A stretch of DNA of 64,000 nt from Flammeovirga sp. OC4 (GTDB taxonomy: Bacteria; Bacteroidota; Bacteroidia; Cytophagales; Flammeovirgaceae), in the NCBI RefSeq assembly GCF_000812565.1, contig NZ_JTAM01000016.1:1-64000 (forward strand), written 5' to 3'. The position numbers and the translations under genes are program-made. This document shows positions 1 to 9,713 of the stretch, piece after piece. How positions within the stretch are numbered: position 1 is the stretch's first letter; each line of letters opens with the position of its first letter. The notes under the pieces are model-generated. The model searched no databases. It saw only the letters and a list, made by a program, of their open reading frames with translations, and had not been told where the DNA came from.

Positions 1-52
1 CATGTAGAAAGATTGACTGAAAGTTGACGATAATTTAGTTTACAATGTATTA
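1..52 (-). repeat. Interspersed repeat, partial copy A (window edge)
   Basis: Read on the minus strand, this stretch has the same left boundary as the other copies of the long repeat family: a TTGTAAACTAA block followed by TCGTCAACTTTCA. The rest of the copy should lie before the window. It has no coding capacity. Confidence 0.6.
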
Positions 53-123
53 AATAGAGATTCTTGGAATTGACCGACAAAATAATGAAAAGAAATGATG
101 CCCCTCCTTTTCAATTTTTGCAT

Positions 124-151
124 AAAAAAATCCCACATAAAAATGTAGGAT
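124..151 (-). terminator. Rho-independent terminator of the small gene at 184-399
   Basis: A 9-bp stem with one mismatch (ATCCCACAT at 130-138, ATGTAGGAT at 143-151) is followed on the minus strand by seven T. It lies about 35 bp past the stop codon of the small minus-strand gene. Confidence 0.65.
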
Positions 152-183
152 TCCGTTGTTTGTCATTTATTGTTAAAGACCAG

Positions 184-399
184 TTAACTGAGCAGATCTT
201 GAATTCTTTTCTCTGCTTGTTCCACTGAAGAATAAGTTTCTGTCTTTCCGAATAGATTTCCTTTTAAATCATATATTTCATACTTTCCATGTTGGACATA
301 ACAGGGGTATACTAACGATATCTCACCTTTGTCTGATTTATAAGTTACAGCATCAGCAAAGGGACCATTTTGAAACGATTTTTGAATTTTACTTTCCAT
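184..399 (-). CDS. Small hypothetical protein (71 aa)
   Basis: I do not recognise this family. The product is a small soluble protein with no signal peptide or membrane segment. It is rich in charged and aromatic residues, and its C-terminal third looks like an amphipathic helix (SVEQAEKRIQDLL). The ATG at 399 gives the whole frame. A good terminator directly downstream supports a real single-gene transcript. It precedes the GH30 gene's 3' end but is separated from it by 230 bp and a repeat fragment, so it is probably not part of the sugar locus. Function is unknown. Confidence 0.55.
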   Translation of the reverse strand: MESKIQKSFQNGPFADAVTYKSDKGEISLVYPCYVQHGKYEIYDLKGNLFGKTETYSSVEQAEKRIQDLLS

Positions 400-477
400 T
401 TCTATATCTTCTTTATAATGTTATTGTACGTAAGAAAAGAAGATTAGTCTTGAGCATTTAAACTTATTACTAATTGA

Positions 478-566
478 AAAGTAAATTTTCGTCAACCTTC
501 AATAGATTTTTCTGCCTGCTTTTATAGAAACTACCTTTAAGCTTCCTTCTTCTTCATTTTTTCCAT
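478..566 (+). repeat. Interspersed repeat, partial copy B
   Basis: About 90 bp match the left part of the long repeat family: the TCGTCAACCTTCAATAGA block, the TTTATAGAAACTACCTTTAAG block and the CTTCCTTCTTCTTCATTTT block. The central and right parts are missing. Confidence 0.6.
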
Positions 567-573
567 ATAACGC

Positions 574-605
574 AATAAGGCCCATTTTAGCAAATGGACC
601 TTATT
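574..605 (-). terminator. Hairpin after the GH30 gene
   Basis: An imperfect stem of about 13 bp (AATAAGG.CCATTT against AAATGG.CCTTATT, around AGC) lies 28 bp beyond the GH30 stop codon. No T-tract follows on the minus strand, so it may act as an mRNA 3' end stabiliser rather than a classic terminator. Confidence 0.4.
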
Positions 606-632
606 CTATCATCTATAACCGTATTGCACTAT

Positions 633-2108
633 TTAAAGCGTTGCATTTGCATCATAAATCATTGTTCCTACACAATTTGCTGGAATTGTAACAATATAGG
701 ACTTATCAACACCTGTCATTTTAAAGTTGATCTTCTTTTGTGCTTCTGAATAATTCATCAGAAGTGTCACTATCTTACCTTCTGGCGTTAAGAAAGATAC
801 GTTTGGTAAATCGCCCATTTCGTTGGACTTAATTCTATGTGAACCTGTGGGAATAAATTTAGAAGCTTGACCGACTGTATAGTAAGCCACATTTCTTTGT
901 ACAGTATTTCCATCAATAGTCAATCCACCTAAACACAAAGTACAACCTCCATCCGTATGAGGTTCTTGGTTTGAATCAGCAGCCAAATTCCACTCCAATA
1001 CCGTTCTACTCCAGTTTCTTGTTGCACCAATAAACATATTTTCAAAGTGCCACATCAATGTTCCTCCAAAGTCACTGTCGTTAGACCCAACCCATTGTTC
1101 TGTAAAATAAACTTCTTTTGATGGGTCCGCTGCCTTTACAGTGGATAACGCTGAGATATCACCCGCATATAGGTGGAATGCAGAACCATTGATGTATTGG
1201 TTAGCCTCTGAATTGATAATACTAATTGGATAATCCGGGCGATCACAATTGTGGTCGTACGTGATGATCTTAGTGGCAATCCCTGCTGCTTGGAATTTTG
1301 GTCCTAAATGCCCTGCAATAAACGCTGACATTTCATCTGCCTGCATCAATAAACTCGGTACGTTACCAGGGTGAAGTGGTTCATTTTGAATTGTAATAGC
1401 ATCAATAGTAATTCCCTCCGCGGCGTAGGCTTGAATATATTTTACAAAGTAATCTGCATATACACCATAGTGAGAAGTCATTAACGATCCTCCTTTGTAA
1501 TCTTTGTTTGTTTTCATCCACGTAGGTGGTGACCAAGGAGATCCTAATATTTTTATTGATGGATTAATGGCCAATATTTCTTTCAATACTGGAATTAGGT
1601 TTTCTTTGTCCTTTTGGATCGAAAAGTTATTTAAACTTTCATCTTCTGTTTCAGAATAAGAGAAAGGATAAGCATCTAAATCAGAAGCTCCAACACTCAC
1701 TCTTAGATAATTAACGCCAATTTCTCCTTCATCATTACCAAACAGTTCTTGAAGAAGTTGGGCTCTAGCCGCTGAAGACATATTATTTAGGTGCAATGCA
1801 CTACCTCCTGTCAAAGTGAAGCCAAAACCGTCAATTTCTTGGTAGGTATGTGATTTATCGACTCTTAATGTCGAAAATGTATTATCATTTCCTATTGAAA
1901 ATGCACCTTCGATTAAACGAAGTCCTTGATTTTTTTGACCTCTAACATCATCTTGTGATGTGATATAAAGTTGAAGATTGGATACGTCGCCTGTTGATGG
2001 AGGAGGAATAGCTATACTATCTGCCTTCTCCGTACATGATGTATTCCCAAATGATGTCATCATCATTAAAACGATCCCTAGTAATGTATTCATATTTCCC
2101 TTTTTCAT
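633..2108 (-). CDS. GH30-family glycoside hydrolase, secreted lipoprotein
   Basis: A retaining glycosidase of clan A, family GH30; characterised relatives cleave beta-1,6-glucan, glucosylceramide or xylan. The N terminus is an export signal ending in a cysteine near residue 26, so it is probably a lipoprotein. The catalytic TIM barrel shows SPWSPPTWMK near residue 191, the acid/base Glu in IQNEP (about 244) and the nucleophile in FTEQW (about 338), followed by the usual C-terminal beta domain. Two ATG codons are adjacent (2111 and 2108), so the start is uncertain by one codon. It is the last gene of the SusC-SusD-SusE-GH30 operon. The subfamily cannot be fixed by eye; beta-1,6-glucanase is the most likely role because no other depolymerase is present. 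Confidence 0.9.
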   Translation of the reverse strand: MKKGNMNTLLGIVLMMMTSFGNTSCTEKADSIAIPPPSTGDVSNLQLYITSQDDVRGQKNQGLRLIEGAFSIGNDNTFSTLRVDKSHTYQEIDGFGFTLTGGSALHLNNMSSAARAQLLQELFGNDEGEIGVNYLRVSVGASDLDAYPFSYSETEDESLNNFSIQKDKENLIPVLKEILAINPSIKILGSPWSPPTWMKTNKDYKGGSLMTSHYGVYADYFVKYIQAYAAEGITIDAITIQNEPLHPGNVPSLLMQADEMSAFIAGHLGPKFQAAGIATKIITYDHNCDRPDYPISIINSEANQYINGSAFHLYAGDISALSTVKAADPSKEVYFTEQWVGSNDSDFGGTLMWHFENMFIGATRNWSRTVLEWNLAADSNQEPHTDGGCTLCLGGLTIDGNTVQRNVAYYTVGQASKFIPTGSHRIKSNEMGDLPNVSFLTPEGKIVTLLMNYSEAQKKINFKMTGVDKSYIVTIPANCVGTMIYDANATL

Positions 2109-2126
2109 CATTATTTAGAATATTAA

Positions 2127-2176
2127 AGAGAGCACTCCTTTTCCACACGCAAGTTCATCAACAAAGAGTGCTCTCT
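2127..2176 (-). promoter_or_regulatory. Intercistronic hairpin between SusE-like and GH30 genes
   Basis: A perfect 11-bp inverted repeat (AGAGAGCACTC at 2127-2137, GAGTGCTCTCT at 2166-2176) encloses a 28-base loop. It lies inside the operon and has no T-tract. It may mark an RNA processing or stability site that sets the level of the GH30 message apart from the susCDE message (inference). Confidence 0.45.
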
Positions 2177-2181
2177 ATAGT

Positions 2182-3957
2182 TTAGTTAATTGTGTAAGCT
2201 GCTATTTTGTAATCTTTAGCAACTTCCAATGTGATGGAATACGTCCCATCTGAAGTTATAAACTTGAAGTTTGCCACATTCACACCCTCTTCTACTGAAG
2301 CTTTATTTGTAGCACTACCAGACATTGCCGTTGCATCATCCGTTGACCCTGCCGCATCTGAAACGCCAAACTCTACATCCCATGGAGAATTGAATTTTGA
2401 ATCATGTCCTCCTGTAAGATTTTGGTCTGTAATTTTAAAAGTATATGGATGTTCGTAAGTCATAGGTATTTCTTCACGGTCATCCCAACCTGTACCATCC
2501 ATCCAGTGGAATAATAAAATGTTGTAATACTGCCATTCTACTTTCGGTGCATCAAAGTCCACTTTTAATTGGTAAGCTTGGTCTCTCGCTACAGTAATTT
2601 CACCTTCTCCTTCCATAAAATAAGGAGCCCCTTTTACATTATTAGCATCTGGAGTTTCCGTCTCTCCAATTTGGCCTAATAATGAATATGAAGTACCGGT
2701 TCCATCTGAAGCTGAGTTTAGTGTGTAGTTGACAGAAGCTTGCAACGCTAAATAATGTGGTGCAGTAAACACATTTCCATCTTTAATGAGTTCGACTACT
2801 TCTGATCCATCACCTGGTATTAAGAATAACGCTTCAGGTGCTTCGATTGGTCCTGGTGTTGGAATGTCTAATTCTACCTCTTCAAAAGTGTAAGTATAGG
2901 CTGATCCTAAGAAGTCAAATGAAACAATGTAATCGCCTACGTTTGCATTCTGAAGGTCTTCTTTTGCAAGCCCTGCTGCATCTGCATAAGGTTCATAAAG
3001 TAAATTAGTTGTACCAGGTGATTGCTTATACATACGTCCCCAATCTCCATCAATTCTTAATACAAAACCACCTTCTTTCAATAAAGAAACGGTATCTTGG
3101 AATAAACCATTTCCTTGATAAGCTAAGGCTACATCACCGCCCCATTCACCTTCAATTGGTGTACCTACGATTCCGATATGATCAATTTTTTCTAATGAAA
3201 GAGTTTCATTTTTAAGGTCTAATGCTACTCTGAAAACACCACTTTCTATAGCAGTTACCACACTTCCACAAAGCTTTACTTTGTTGTCTTCCATGCCATA
3301 ATGCAACGCTGGTTCCTCTTGTGCACTTACAAACTCAAAAGTTTCATCTTTTGTCAGTGACGTAATGGTCTCAAAGAATGTCGTATTTCCGTCCGCATCT
3401 TTAAAAGCCTTCATTGGGATGGCGTCAGCCATTACATTTCCTACTTCAGTGGCTGCCCCAAACAAATACATTTCGTTAGGAATTGGATCAGTAGAAAAAC
3501 GTTTGAATTGAATCGGTGAAGATGAATAAGATATTCTTGATAGAGAATTCGCTTTTATGCCCCATTTTAATGTTGAAGCAACTCCTTTCTCATAACATCC
3601 TTTTGCTAAAGCTTCATCTATTTCTTGATACGAAACGCTTGCTGTAAGGCCTCTCCCATTTTCGTCTGCTTCTACTTCCAACAATGGATGATCATAAGAA
3701 GAAGAAGTATCACTGACCAATACCACCGAGTAAGTAATAATATAATCTGCCGTATTAACAGCGGCTTCCCATTCAAAATCAACGGTCTCTGATGGAAAAA
3801 TTTCATCTAATTCAATCGTTGCATTTGCTTGAGGAAGGATGGAAGTGGGAGCTGATAGGTCCCAATTTCCTTCAGGTTGCATATTCGATTTTGTAGTACA
3901 TCCGAAAGCCAAAGCCAACAGAAATGAAAGTACTACTGCTATTGTATTTTTACTCAT
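2182..3957 (-). CDS. SusE/SusF-like outer-surface glycan-binding lipoprotein
   Basis: Surface-exposed starch-binding-type lipoprotein that would hold glycan chains near the SusCD transporter. The signal peptide ends in AFGC (Cys20). An N-terminal Ig-like SusE domain follows (about residues 35-155), recognisable from the opening 'sapts..P....a' block and the FEWEAA motif. Further beta domains carry the MYLFG..T motif (about 163) and HIGIVGT..EGEW (about 261) that are typical of SusE/SusF repeats. The C-terminal third is less familiar. The length of 591 aa is longer than classic SusE. It lies 19 bp after SusD and is clearly co-transcribed with it. Confidence 0.8.
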   Translation of the reverse strand: MSKNTIAVVLSFLLALAFGCTTKSNMQPEGNWDLSAPTSILPQANATIELDEIFPSETVDFEWEAAVNTADYIITYSVVLVSDTSSSYDHPLLEVEADENGRGLTASVSYQEIDEALAKGCYEKGVASTLKWGIKANSLSRISYSSSPIQFKRFSTDPIPNEMYLFGAATEVGNVMADAIPMKAFKDADGNTTFFETITSLTKDETFEFVSAQEEPALHYGMEDNKVKLCGSVVTAIESGVFRVALDLKNETLSLEKIDHIGIVGTPIEGEWGGDVALAYQGNGLFQDTVSLLKEGGFVLRIDGDWGRMYKQSPGTTNLLYEPYADAAGLAKEDLQNANVGDYIVSFDFLGSAYTYTFEEVELDIPTPGPIEAPEALFLIPGDGSEVVELIKDGNVFTAPHYLALQASVNYTLNSASDGTGTSYSLLGQIGETETPDANNVKGAPYFMEGEGEITVARDQAYQLKVDFDAPKVEWQYYNILLFHWMDGTGWDDREEIPMTYEHPYTFKITDQNLTGGHDSKFNSPWDVEFGVSDAAGSTDDATAMSGSATNKASVEEGVNVANFKFITSDGTYSITLEVAKDYKIAAYTIN

Positions 3958-3976
3958 TTTCTTGAAAGTTTAGCGT

Positions 3977-5461
3977 CTATAATGGATTTTGTTCTAATTC
4001 AGGATTAAGATCCAACTCTTGTTGAGGAATTGGTAATAACATTTTCGCTTCCGTCATATTGTAATCCACTGCTTGACCTGTTCTAAGATCAATCTCCACG
4101 AGGTTGTTCATTGTACTCACCGCAATATTGTGTCTTACTAAGTCATCCCAACGGTGTCCTTCTTGTGCCAATTCCAAACGTCTCTCCAAAAGGATTTTAG
4201 TTCTTAACTCCTCTTTTGATAAACCTCCGCTTACTGCTTCTAAGTTGGCTCTTGATCTGATTTTATTTAACTCAATCACTGCCGCACCGCTCTGACCAGT
4301 TTCATTCAAGGCTTCCGCTTTTAGTAAAACAATATCACCGAAACGAATCAAGTAAGGTCTATCAGTTGAGGCCCAACCCATTGCTTTTTTCCATTTATAA
4401 GAAAACGGAATGCTTGAACCTGTCGAATTTCCCCAATATTCATCTACCCAATTTACTTCTTCAAAAAGAACCGATGCTCCTTTTCTTGTTGCATCACCCT
4501 CTGCGTCATACGCTGCGATGAGGTCTTGTGATGGTGTGACAAATTTTCTCCAAGAATCACCTGATATTGATGGAGGAAGCAAAAGTTGTGGAGCAAAGTT
4601 TCCTTCATCTGTTCCTAAGTATTGTACTTCAATAATGGATTCCGCATTATTATAATGATCTCCATCAAAAAGGTGAGCATAGTTGGACAGTAAAGTATAA
4701 GCCGCCGCTGATTTCTCTACTTTATCAATTGCCACTAACGCATTGTCCCACTCGTGATGTTGAGCATAAACCTTTGCTAATAATGCATTGGCTGCACCTG
4801 CTGTCGCTCTGGCTTTATTGGTAGAACCACCTAAGTCGTTACCATTTTCATCGGTATAAAAATCGGGTAGAAGATTTGCTGCTTCAGTTAAATCCGTAAT
4901 GATTTGTTGATACACTTCGTCTACCGAATTTCTTGGTACTCTTACATCTTCAGGCTGCGTTGATTTTGTAGGTTCAAGAATCAATGGCACACCACCGTGT
5001 AATTTGACTAAAGTAAAATAATGATAAGCTCTAAGGAATAATGCTTCGCCTTTGATTTCCGCTTTACGTTCTTCTGTCATCTTTGGGTCATCCACCAATT
5101 CTGCTTTTTCAATCACAGTATTGGCCTTTAAGATACCATTGTAGATTTGAGACCAATTTTTGAACAAACGGGAATTAATAGGCGTGATGGTCAATAAGTC
5201 CGCCTCAAATACTTCTGGATTGTCCCCTCCTGCGTAGGCGTTATCGGAACGAATATCACTAAAAATAACATGGTCCCATACATAGTACTCTGCAGACTGA
5301 AACGTTTCGTAAACACCTACTAACGCACTCTCAATTTGTGAAGCTTTAGTATAAGCATTGTCTGTTGTTTCTTCTGAAATAGGTTGGACATCTAAGAATG
5401 CATTACATGACATAGTACCCAATGCAATTCCTGCCGCTACGATATATTTTTTCAATTTCAT
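3977..5461 (-). CDS. susD: SusD/RagB-family nutrient-binding lipoprotein
   Basis: Outer-membrane lipoprotein that forms the lid over the SusC channel and binds the oligosaccharide. The signal peptide ends TMSC (Cys19), followed by FLDVQP, a hallmark of SusD proteins. The TPR-rich helical core shows RAYHYFTLVKLHGGVPL near residue 144 and the C-terminal SusD signature ILLERRLELAQEGHRWDDLVRH near residue 428. The 494-aa length is normal. It sits 18 bp behind the SusC gene. Confidence 0.95.
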   Translation of the reverse strand: MKLKKYIVAAGIALGTMSCNAFLDVQPISEETTDNAYTKASQIESALVGVYETFQSAEYYVWDHVIFSDIRSDNAYAGGDNPEVFEADLLTITPINSRLFKNWSQIYNGILKANTVIEKAELVDDPKMTEERKAEIKGEALFLRAYHYFTLVKLHGGVPLILEPTKSTQPEDVRVPRNSVDEVYQQIITDLTEAANLLPDFYTDENGNDLGGSTNKARATAGAANALLAKVYAQHHEWDNALVAIDKVEKSAAAYTLLSNYAHLFDGDHYNNAESIIEVQYLGTDEGNFAPQLLLPPSISGDSWRKFVTPSQDLIAAYDAEGDATRKGASVLFEEVNWVDEYWGNSTGSSIPFSYKWKKAMGWASTDRPYLIRFGDIVLLKAEALNETGQSGAAVIELNKIRSRANLEAVSGGLSKEELRTKILLERRLELAQEGHRWDDLVRHNIAVSTMNNLVEIDLRTGQAVDYNMTEAKMLLPIPQQELDLNPELEQNPL

Positions 5462-5479
5462 GATTTCTTTGACTTTGGA

Positions 5480-8440
5480 TTAGAATGTGATGTTAGCACC
5501 AAAAATGATACTTCTCGTCTGTGGGTAAGTTCCGTAATCAATACCAATGACTGTATTTGAACCACCACCTTGGTTTACTTCAGGATCAAAACCAGTGTAA
5601 TTGGTCAATGTCCATAAGTTTTCACCCGTCACATAAACTTTAAAAGCACTCATGCTCAATTTCTTGATTACATTTTCTGGAAGGTGATACCCTAACGTCA
5701 GTGCTTTCAATCTTAGGTAAGATGCATCTTCCACAAATCGTGTTGAAATTCTAGAATTGTCTGTATTTCCTGGGCTAGATCTAGGAATATCTGTTTGGTC
5801 ACCTGGACGCTTCCATCTTCTTAATACAGCCGAAGATTGTGATTTGGAATCAATCATTCCTTCTGTATTGATTCTTGTTGCATTCAACATATCATTACCT
5901 TGGGATCCTTGGAAGAAAATATTCAATGTCAGGCCTTTCCAACTTAAGGTATTCGTAAAACCATAAATGAAATCAGGGTTTGCATTACCAATAATTTTAC
6001 GATCATCTGCTGTTGGGTTGAAAGTAGAATTACCGTCTCCTCCTAAATAATAAGCATTACCAGTGGCTGGATCTACTCCTAAAAACTCATAACCATAAAG
6101 CATTCCAAGCGGTTGTCCTTCTTTGACTTGAATCGCTTCTCCCCTGCCGGCAATTGAACCTAAATACATTTCTTGCCCTACGATGTCGGTTACATTATTT
6201 CTGTTGAATGAAATGTTGAAATTAGAAGACCAACGAATGGCTTTGTCTACATTTACAGTATTCAAATTAAATTCAATACCTTTATTTTCTATACCACCTA
6301 CATTTTGAATTGCTGATGTGAAGCCCGTTGTTCTAGGTAAAGGTGCATCCAAAAGAAGATCATAAGTCTTCTTGATATAAGCATCTACTGTCAACTCAAT
6401 TCGGTCTTGTAACAACCCTAAATCAAAACCGATGTTGGTTTGTGCCGACTCTTCCCATTTCAAACTTTTATTTTCCAATGAACCAGGGTAAGTACCCGGC
6501 ATCGCTATTCCTCCGATTGGATAATTTCCTCCACTTCCTACTGTTCCTCTAAATGAGCTACCGATTTGATCGTTACCAACAATACCGTAACCTGCTCTCA
6601 ATTTTAAATCAGAGATTACATCTACGCTTTTCAAAAATTCCTCTTCAGAAATTCTCCAACCAGCAGAGAACGAAGGGAAAACACCCCATAAGTTGTTCGG
6701 TCCAAACTTACTTGAGCCATCCACACGAATATTAGCCGTCAGTAGGTATTTGTTATTGAAAGCATAATTAACACGACCAATAAAAGAAGCGTTAGTCTTT
6801 TGTGATTCTGTAGCCGTTGCTGAAGCAATTTCTGACCCTGCATTTGGTGTATGGATCACATCTGATGCAAAATTTCTTCTTTCAATATGACTATTCTGCC
6901 AGTGGTATTTCTGAATGATGGCACCCGCTAAAGCCTGAATTTTGTGCTTGTTGATCTGCTTGTCAAACTGTAAAGTATTGTCTAAAATGAAGTACGTATT
7001 GTTGTTTTGTGAAACAATAGACTGTCCGTTTAATGCTCTACCATAAGACGTTTGGAAAGGATCTAGGAACGATTTGAACTTATCAGTATTGTTATCAATA
7101 CCAAAATTAGTCTTGAATTTGAAATCCTTTAGGAAAGTCACTTCTGCATAGAGATTACCTAAAAGTCTTTTGTTGTTGTACCCTCTTTTTGAAGCATCTG
7201 TACTAGAAATTGGGTTTTCCCAATCTTGGAAAGGATTAGAAGTGAATGTTCCATCTTCATTATAAATCCCAATGACTGCGGGAGTAGTTAACACACCCAA
7301 GATCACACCTCCTTGGTTAATGGCATTGTTGTCGTTCACATCTACATCATTATAGTCTACATACGAAACTCTAGTACCTATTTTTAACCAATCATTCACT
7401 TCTTGATCCAAATTGATTTTGAAGTTGGCTCTGTTCATCTCTGCGCTTCTTACAGCTCCTTGAGAAGAAGTATACCCCCCAGAGATATAATAATTTGTTC
7501 TGTCCGCTTTTCCAGAAACAGCAAGTTGATAGTTTTGAGTATAACCTGTTTGAAACACCTCATTTTGCCAGTCTGTATTTTCTTGATACAACTCCCAATC
7601 TGTATTGTATCCCATTTCGGTCATCAGATCACGGTATTGCTCCCCATTCAATACTTCTTGCGTTCTCCAAACTTCATTGATACCACCATAAACATCTAGT
7701 GATACGGTTGGCTTAGTGGAAGTACCTTTTTTGGTCGTGATCAAAACAACACCATTGGCACCTTGTGCACCGTAAATAGCCGCAGCAGACGCATCCTTCA
7801 ATACAGAAACACTTTCAATATCTGACGGGCTTAAAGATCTTGTATCAGTGGTCGGTACTCCATCCACTACATATAAGGGTTCAGAACCTGCATTGATAGA
7901 GTTTGTACCACGAATACGCATTGAAATACCTTGTGAAGGCTTTCCAGAGGAAGCTTGTACTTGCACACCTGCTACTTTACCCTGAATCAGAGAACCTACT
8001 TGTGTGTTTGGGCGTGATTCCATTTCTTCACTTCCCACCACACTTACAGAACCTGTAACATCTTTCTTGTTTTGTGTACCGTAACCGATGACTACTAACT
8101 CATCTAAACGGACCATATCTTCTTTTAGTGAGATATTGATTACACTTTGGCTCCCTACTATCACTTCTTCGGTGATCATACCAATATAGCTAAAGACTAA
8201 AATGTCTTCAGGCTTCGCTTTTGAAATTCTAAATTCACCTCCAAAATCTGTTGTTGTTCCGGTAGATGTATTCTTGATGAGGATCGTTACTCCCGGTATT
8301 CCATCACCATTTTGATCGGTGACTGTTCCACTAATCGTATTTTGTGCTGACGCCTCGGGCATCCCGAAGAGTAGTAGAGATAATAGCAGTAAGAGCATAC
8401 TACTTTTCTCAAAAAAATAAGCAGTTAAAAATTTTGTCAT
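5480..8440 (-). CDS. susC: SusC/RagA-family TonB-dependent outer-membrane transporter
   Basis: Imports oligosaccharides across the outer membrane with TonB energy. After the signal peptide (ends ASAQ) a carboxypeptidase-regulatory-like beta sandwich (ISGTVTDQNGDGIPGV) precedes the plug domain (VVIGYGTQNKKDVTGSVS, SINAGSEPLYVVDGVP, KDASAAAIYGAQGANGVVLITTKKG) and a long 22-strand barrel ending in aromatic Phe. The frame is open up to an ATG at 8473, but the ATG at 8440 gives a standard signal peptide and is preferred; the product is then about 986 aa. It is the first gene of the operon. Confidence 0.95.
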   Translation of the reverse strand: MTKFLTAYFFEKSSMLLLLLSLLLFGMPEASAQNTISGTVTDQNGDGIPGVTILIKNTSTGTTTDFGGEFRISKAKPEDILVFSYIGMITEEVIVGSQSVINISLKEDMVRLDELVVIGYGTQNKKDVTGSVSVVGSEEMESRPNTQVGSLIQGKVAGVQVQASSGKPSQGISMRIRGTNSINAGSEPLYVVDGVPTTDTRSLSPSDIESVSVLKDASAAAIYGAQGANGVVLITTKKGTSTKPTVSLDVYGGINEVWRTQEVLNGEQYRDLMTEMGYNTDWELYQENTDWQNEVFQTGYTQNYQLAVSGKADRTNYYISGGYTSSQGAVRSAEMNRANFKINLDQEVNDWLKIGTRVSYVDYNDVDVNDNNAINQGGVILGVLTTPAVIGIYNEDGTFTSNPFQDWENPISSTDASKRGYNNKRLLGNLYAEVTFLKDFKFKTNFGIDNNTDKFKSFLDPFQTSYGRALNGQSIVSQNNNTYFILDNTLQFDKQINKHKIQALAGAIIQKYHWQNSHIERRNFASDVIHTPNAGSEIASATATESQKTNASFIGRVNYAFNNKYLLTANIRVDGSSKFGPNNLWGVFPSFSAGWRISEEEFLKSVDVISDLKLRAGYGIVGNDQIGSSFRGTVGSGGNYPIGGIAMPGTYPGSLENKSLKWEESAQTNIGFDLGLLQDRIELTVDAYIKKTYDLLLDAPLPRTTGFTSAIQNVGGIENKGIEFNLNTVNVDKAIRWSSNFNISFNRNNVTDIVGQEMYLGSIAGRGEAIQVKEGQPLGMLYGYEFLGVDPATGNAYYLGGDGNSTFNPTADDRKIIGNANPDFIYGFTNTLSWKGLTLNIFFQGSQGNDMLNATRINTEGMIDSKSQSSAVLRRWKRPGDQTDIPRSSPGNTDNSRISTRFVEDASYLRLKALTLGYHLPENVIKKLSMSAFKVYVTGENLWTLTNYTGFDPEVNQGGGSNTVIGIDYGTYPQTRSIIFGANITF

Positions 8441-8825
8441 TTCTAAGTCAAAATAAACAGATAAAAATTTCATTTCATGATCAGATAAGCAGTAATATAT
8501 TACATAGTCAGCTGATGCTTATCGAACAATACAAAGTTGATATTTTTAAAACGTACCTCATACACCTAGTAGTAAAATAGTAGATTCTATTTAACACTAA
8601 AAACCTGATTTTATGAAACTTAACATAAATACAGAAAGTAAAATGAGTAGATCATTTATAAAAATATATCACTACTTTTTTGTGTTTATTTACAATTTTG
8701 AGGTCATTCTAGTGTTTTAGGCCTAATGGAAAAAGATCTTCAATGGCATTAATTCCTCTAATTCTTGTTCTTGCTTTTATTTGTATTTACTTTAGATTAG
8801 AATCAACTTCTCGACTACATTACTT
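8441..8825. promoter_or_regulatory. Divergent intergenic region upstream of susC
   Basis: The 385 bp between the divergent susC and membrane-protein genes must hold both promoters. A perfect 12-bp palindrome GTAATATATTAC lies at 8492-8503, 50-60 bp upstream of the susC ATG. I could not assign a convincing -7/-33 pair. Confidence 0.35.
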
Positions 8826-9713
8826 ATGAACGATACCTCTCAAAAAGCAAAAAAAAGACTCTTCATTATCACTGGAATTTTAGTGATAGCAAGCGTTGTA
8901 CTCAAATTTATCAATCACAATCATATTGAGCAGACTTCGCTTTTATTTATTGGTATACCAACACTGATCACTTTGATGGTTATTCAATATTCCAAAACTC
9001 CCAAGACTGCCTATGGGGTTGCCTTTCAAGTCATCACTTTATTTCTTTTGATGGCTTCTATATTATTTGGCGAAGGAACTGTTTGTATTATTATGTCGGC
9101 TCCTATTTTTTATGGGGTATCATTTCTAGTCATTTTTATCATTGCTCAAATCAATAAACGCAAAAAAAATAAGGTATATACCTTAGCGGTAATTCCTGTC
9201 ATAATTATTCTTTTTCAACCGAATCAGTACCTATCTACATCCAAAGTGTATTCAGTGAGTACGTCAGAAGTAATTCCTCATCAAGTCTCACTTTCACAAC
9301 TTCAACAGCAACCTGATTTTTTAAGAGATTACCCTTCCATTTTTAAATTGGGTTTTCCCACACCACAAAAAATTACAGGTTACGGTTTAGGTGTTGGTGA
9401 TCAAAGGCATATTCAATTTCTCTCAAAAACAAAAGGGGTAGGAACTTTAAGTTTGGCTATTGATAGTATCTCTCAACATTCAGTTGTATTCGACATCATT
9501 GCGGATGATACGCATATCAATCATTGGTTGACTTGGCAAAAAGTAAAAGTAGAAATTGAACATCAAGATGATCAAAGCATTGTAACATGGACTTCTAGTT
9601 ATACTTGTGATTTAGGGCCTCAATGGTATTTTGGACCTATGGAGGAATTAGTGGTCAATGTGATGAATGAACATTTAATCCATTCTTATTTTAATGGAAA
9701 TAGCAATCATTAG
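8826..9713 (+). CDS. Multi-pass membrane protein of unknown function
   Basis: About five hydrophobic segments occupy residues 10-145, followed by a hydrophilic domain of about 150 residues. The second half (VVFDIIADDTHINHWLTW ... PQWYFGPMEELVV) resembles an SRPBCC/polyketide-cyclase-like fold, but this is a visual impression only. It overlaps the next gene by 20 bp, so the two are translationally coupled and probably work together in the membrane. The next gene's methyltransferase and DCC domains hint at lipid or thiol chemistry. No recognised family name. Confidence 0.7.
   Translation: MNDTSQKAKKRLFIITGILVIASVVLKFINHNHIEQTSLLFIGIPTLITLMVIQYSKTPKTAYGVAFQVITLFLLMASILFGEGTVCIIMSAPIFYGVSFLVIFIIAQINKRKKNKVYTLAVIPVIIILFQPNQYLSTSKVYSVSTSEVIPHQVSLSQLQQQPDFLRDYPSIFKLGFPTPQKITGYGLGVGDQRHIQFLSKTKGVGTLSLAIDSISQHSVVFDIIADDTHINHWLTWQKVKVEIEHQDDQSIVTWTSSYTCDLGPQWYFGPMEELVVNVMNEHLIHSYFNGNSNH

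Noticed and set aside
2231-2458. Long antisense frames opposite the SusE-like, SusD, SusC and sulfatase genes
   Set aside because: They mirror the codon structure of well-supported genes on the other strand and show no family features of their own.
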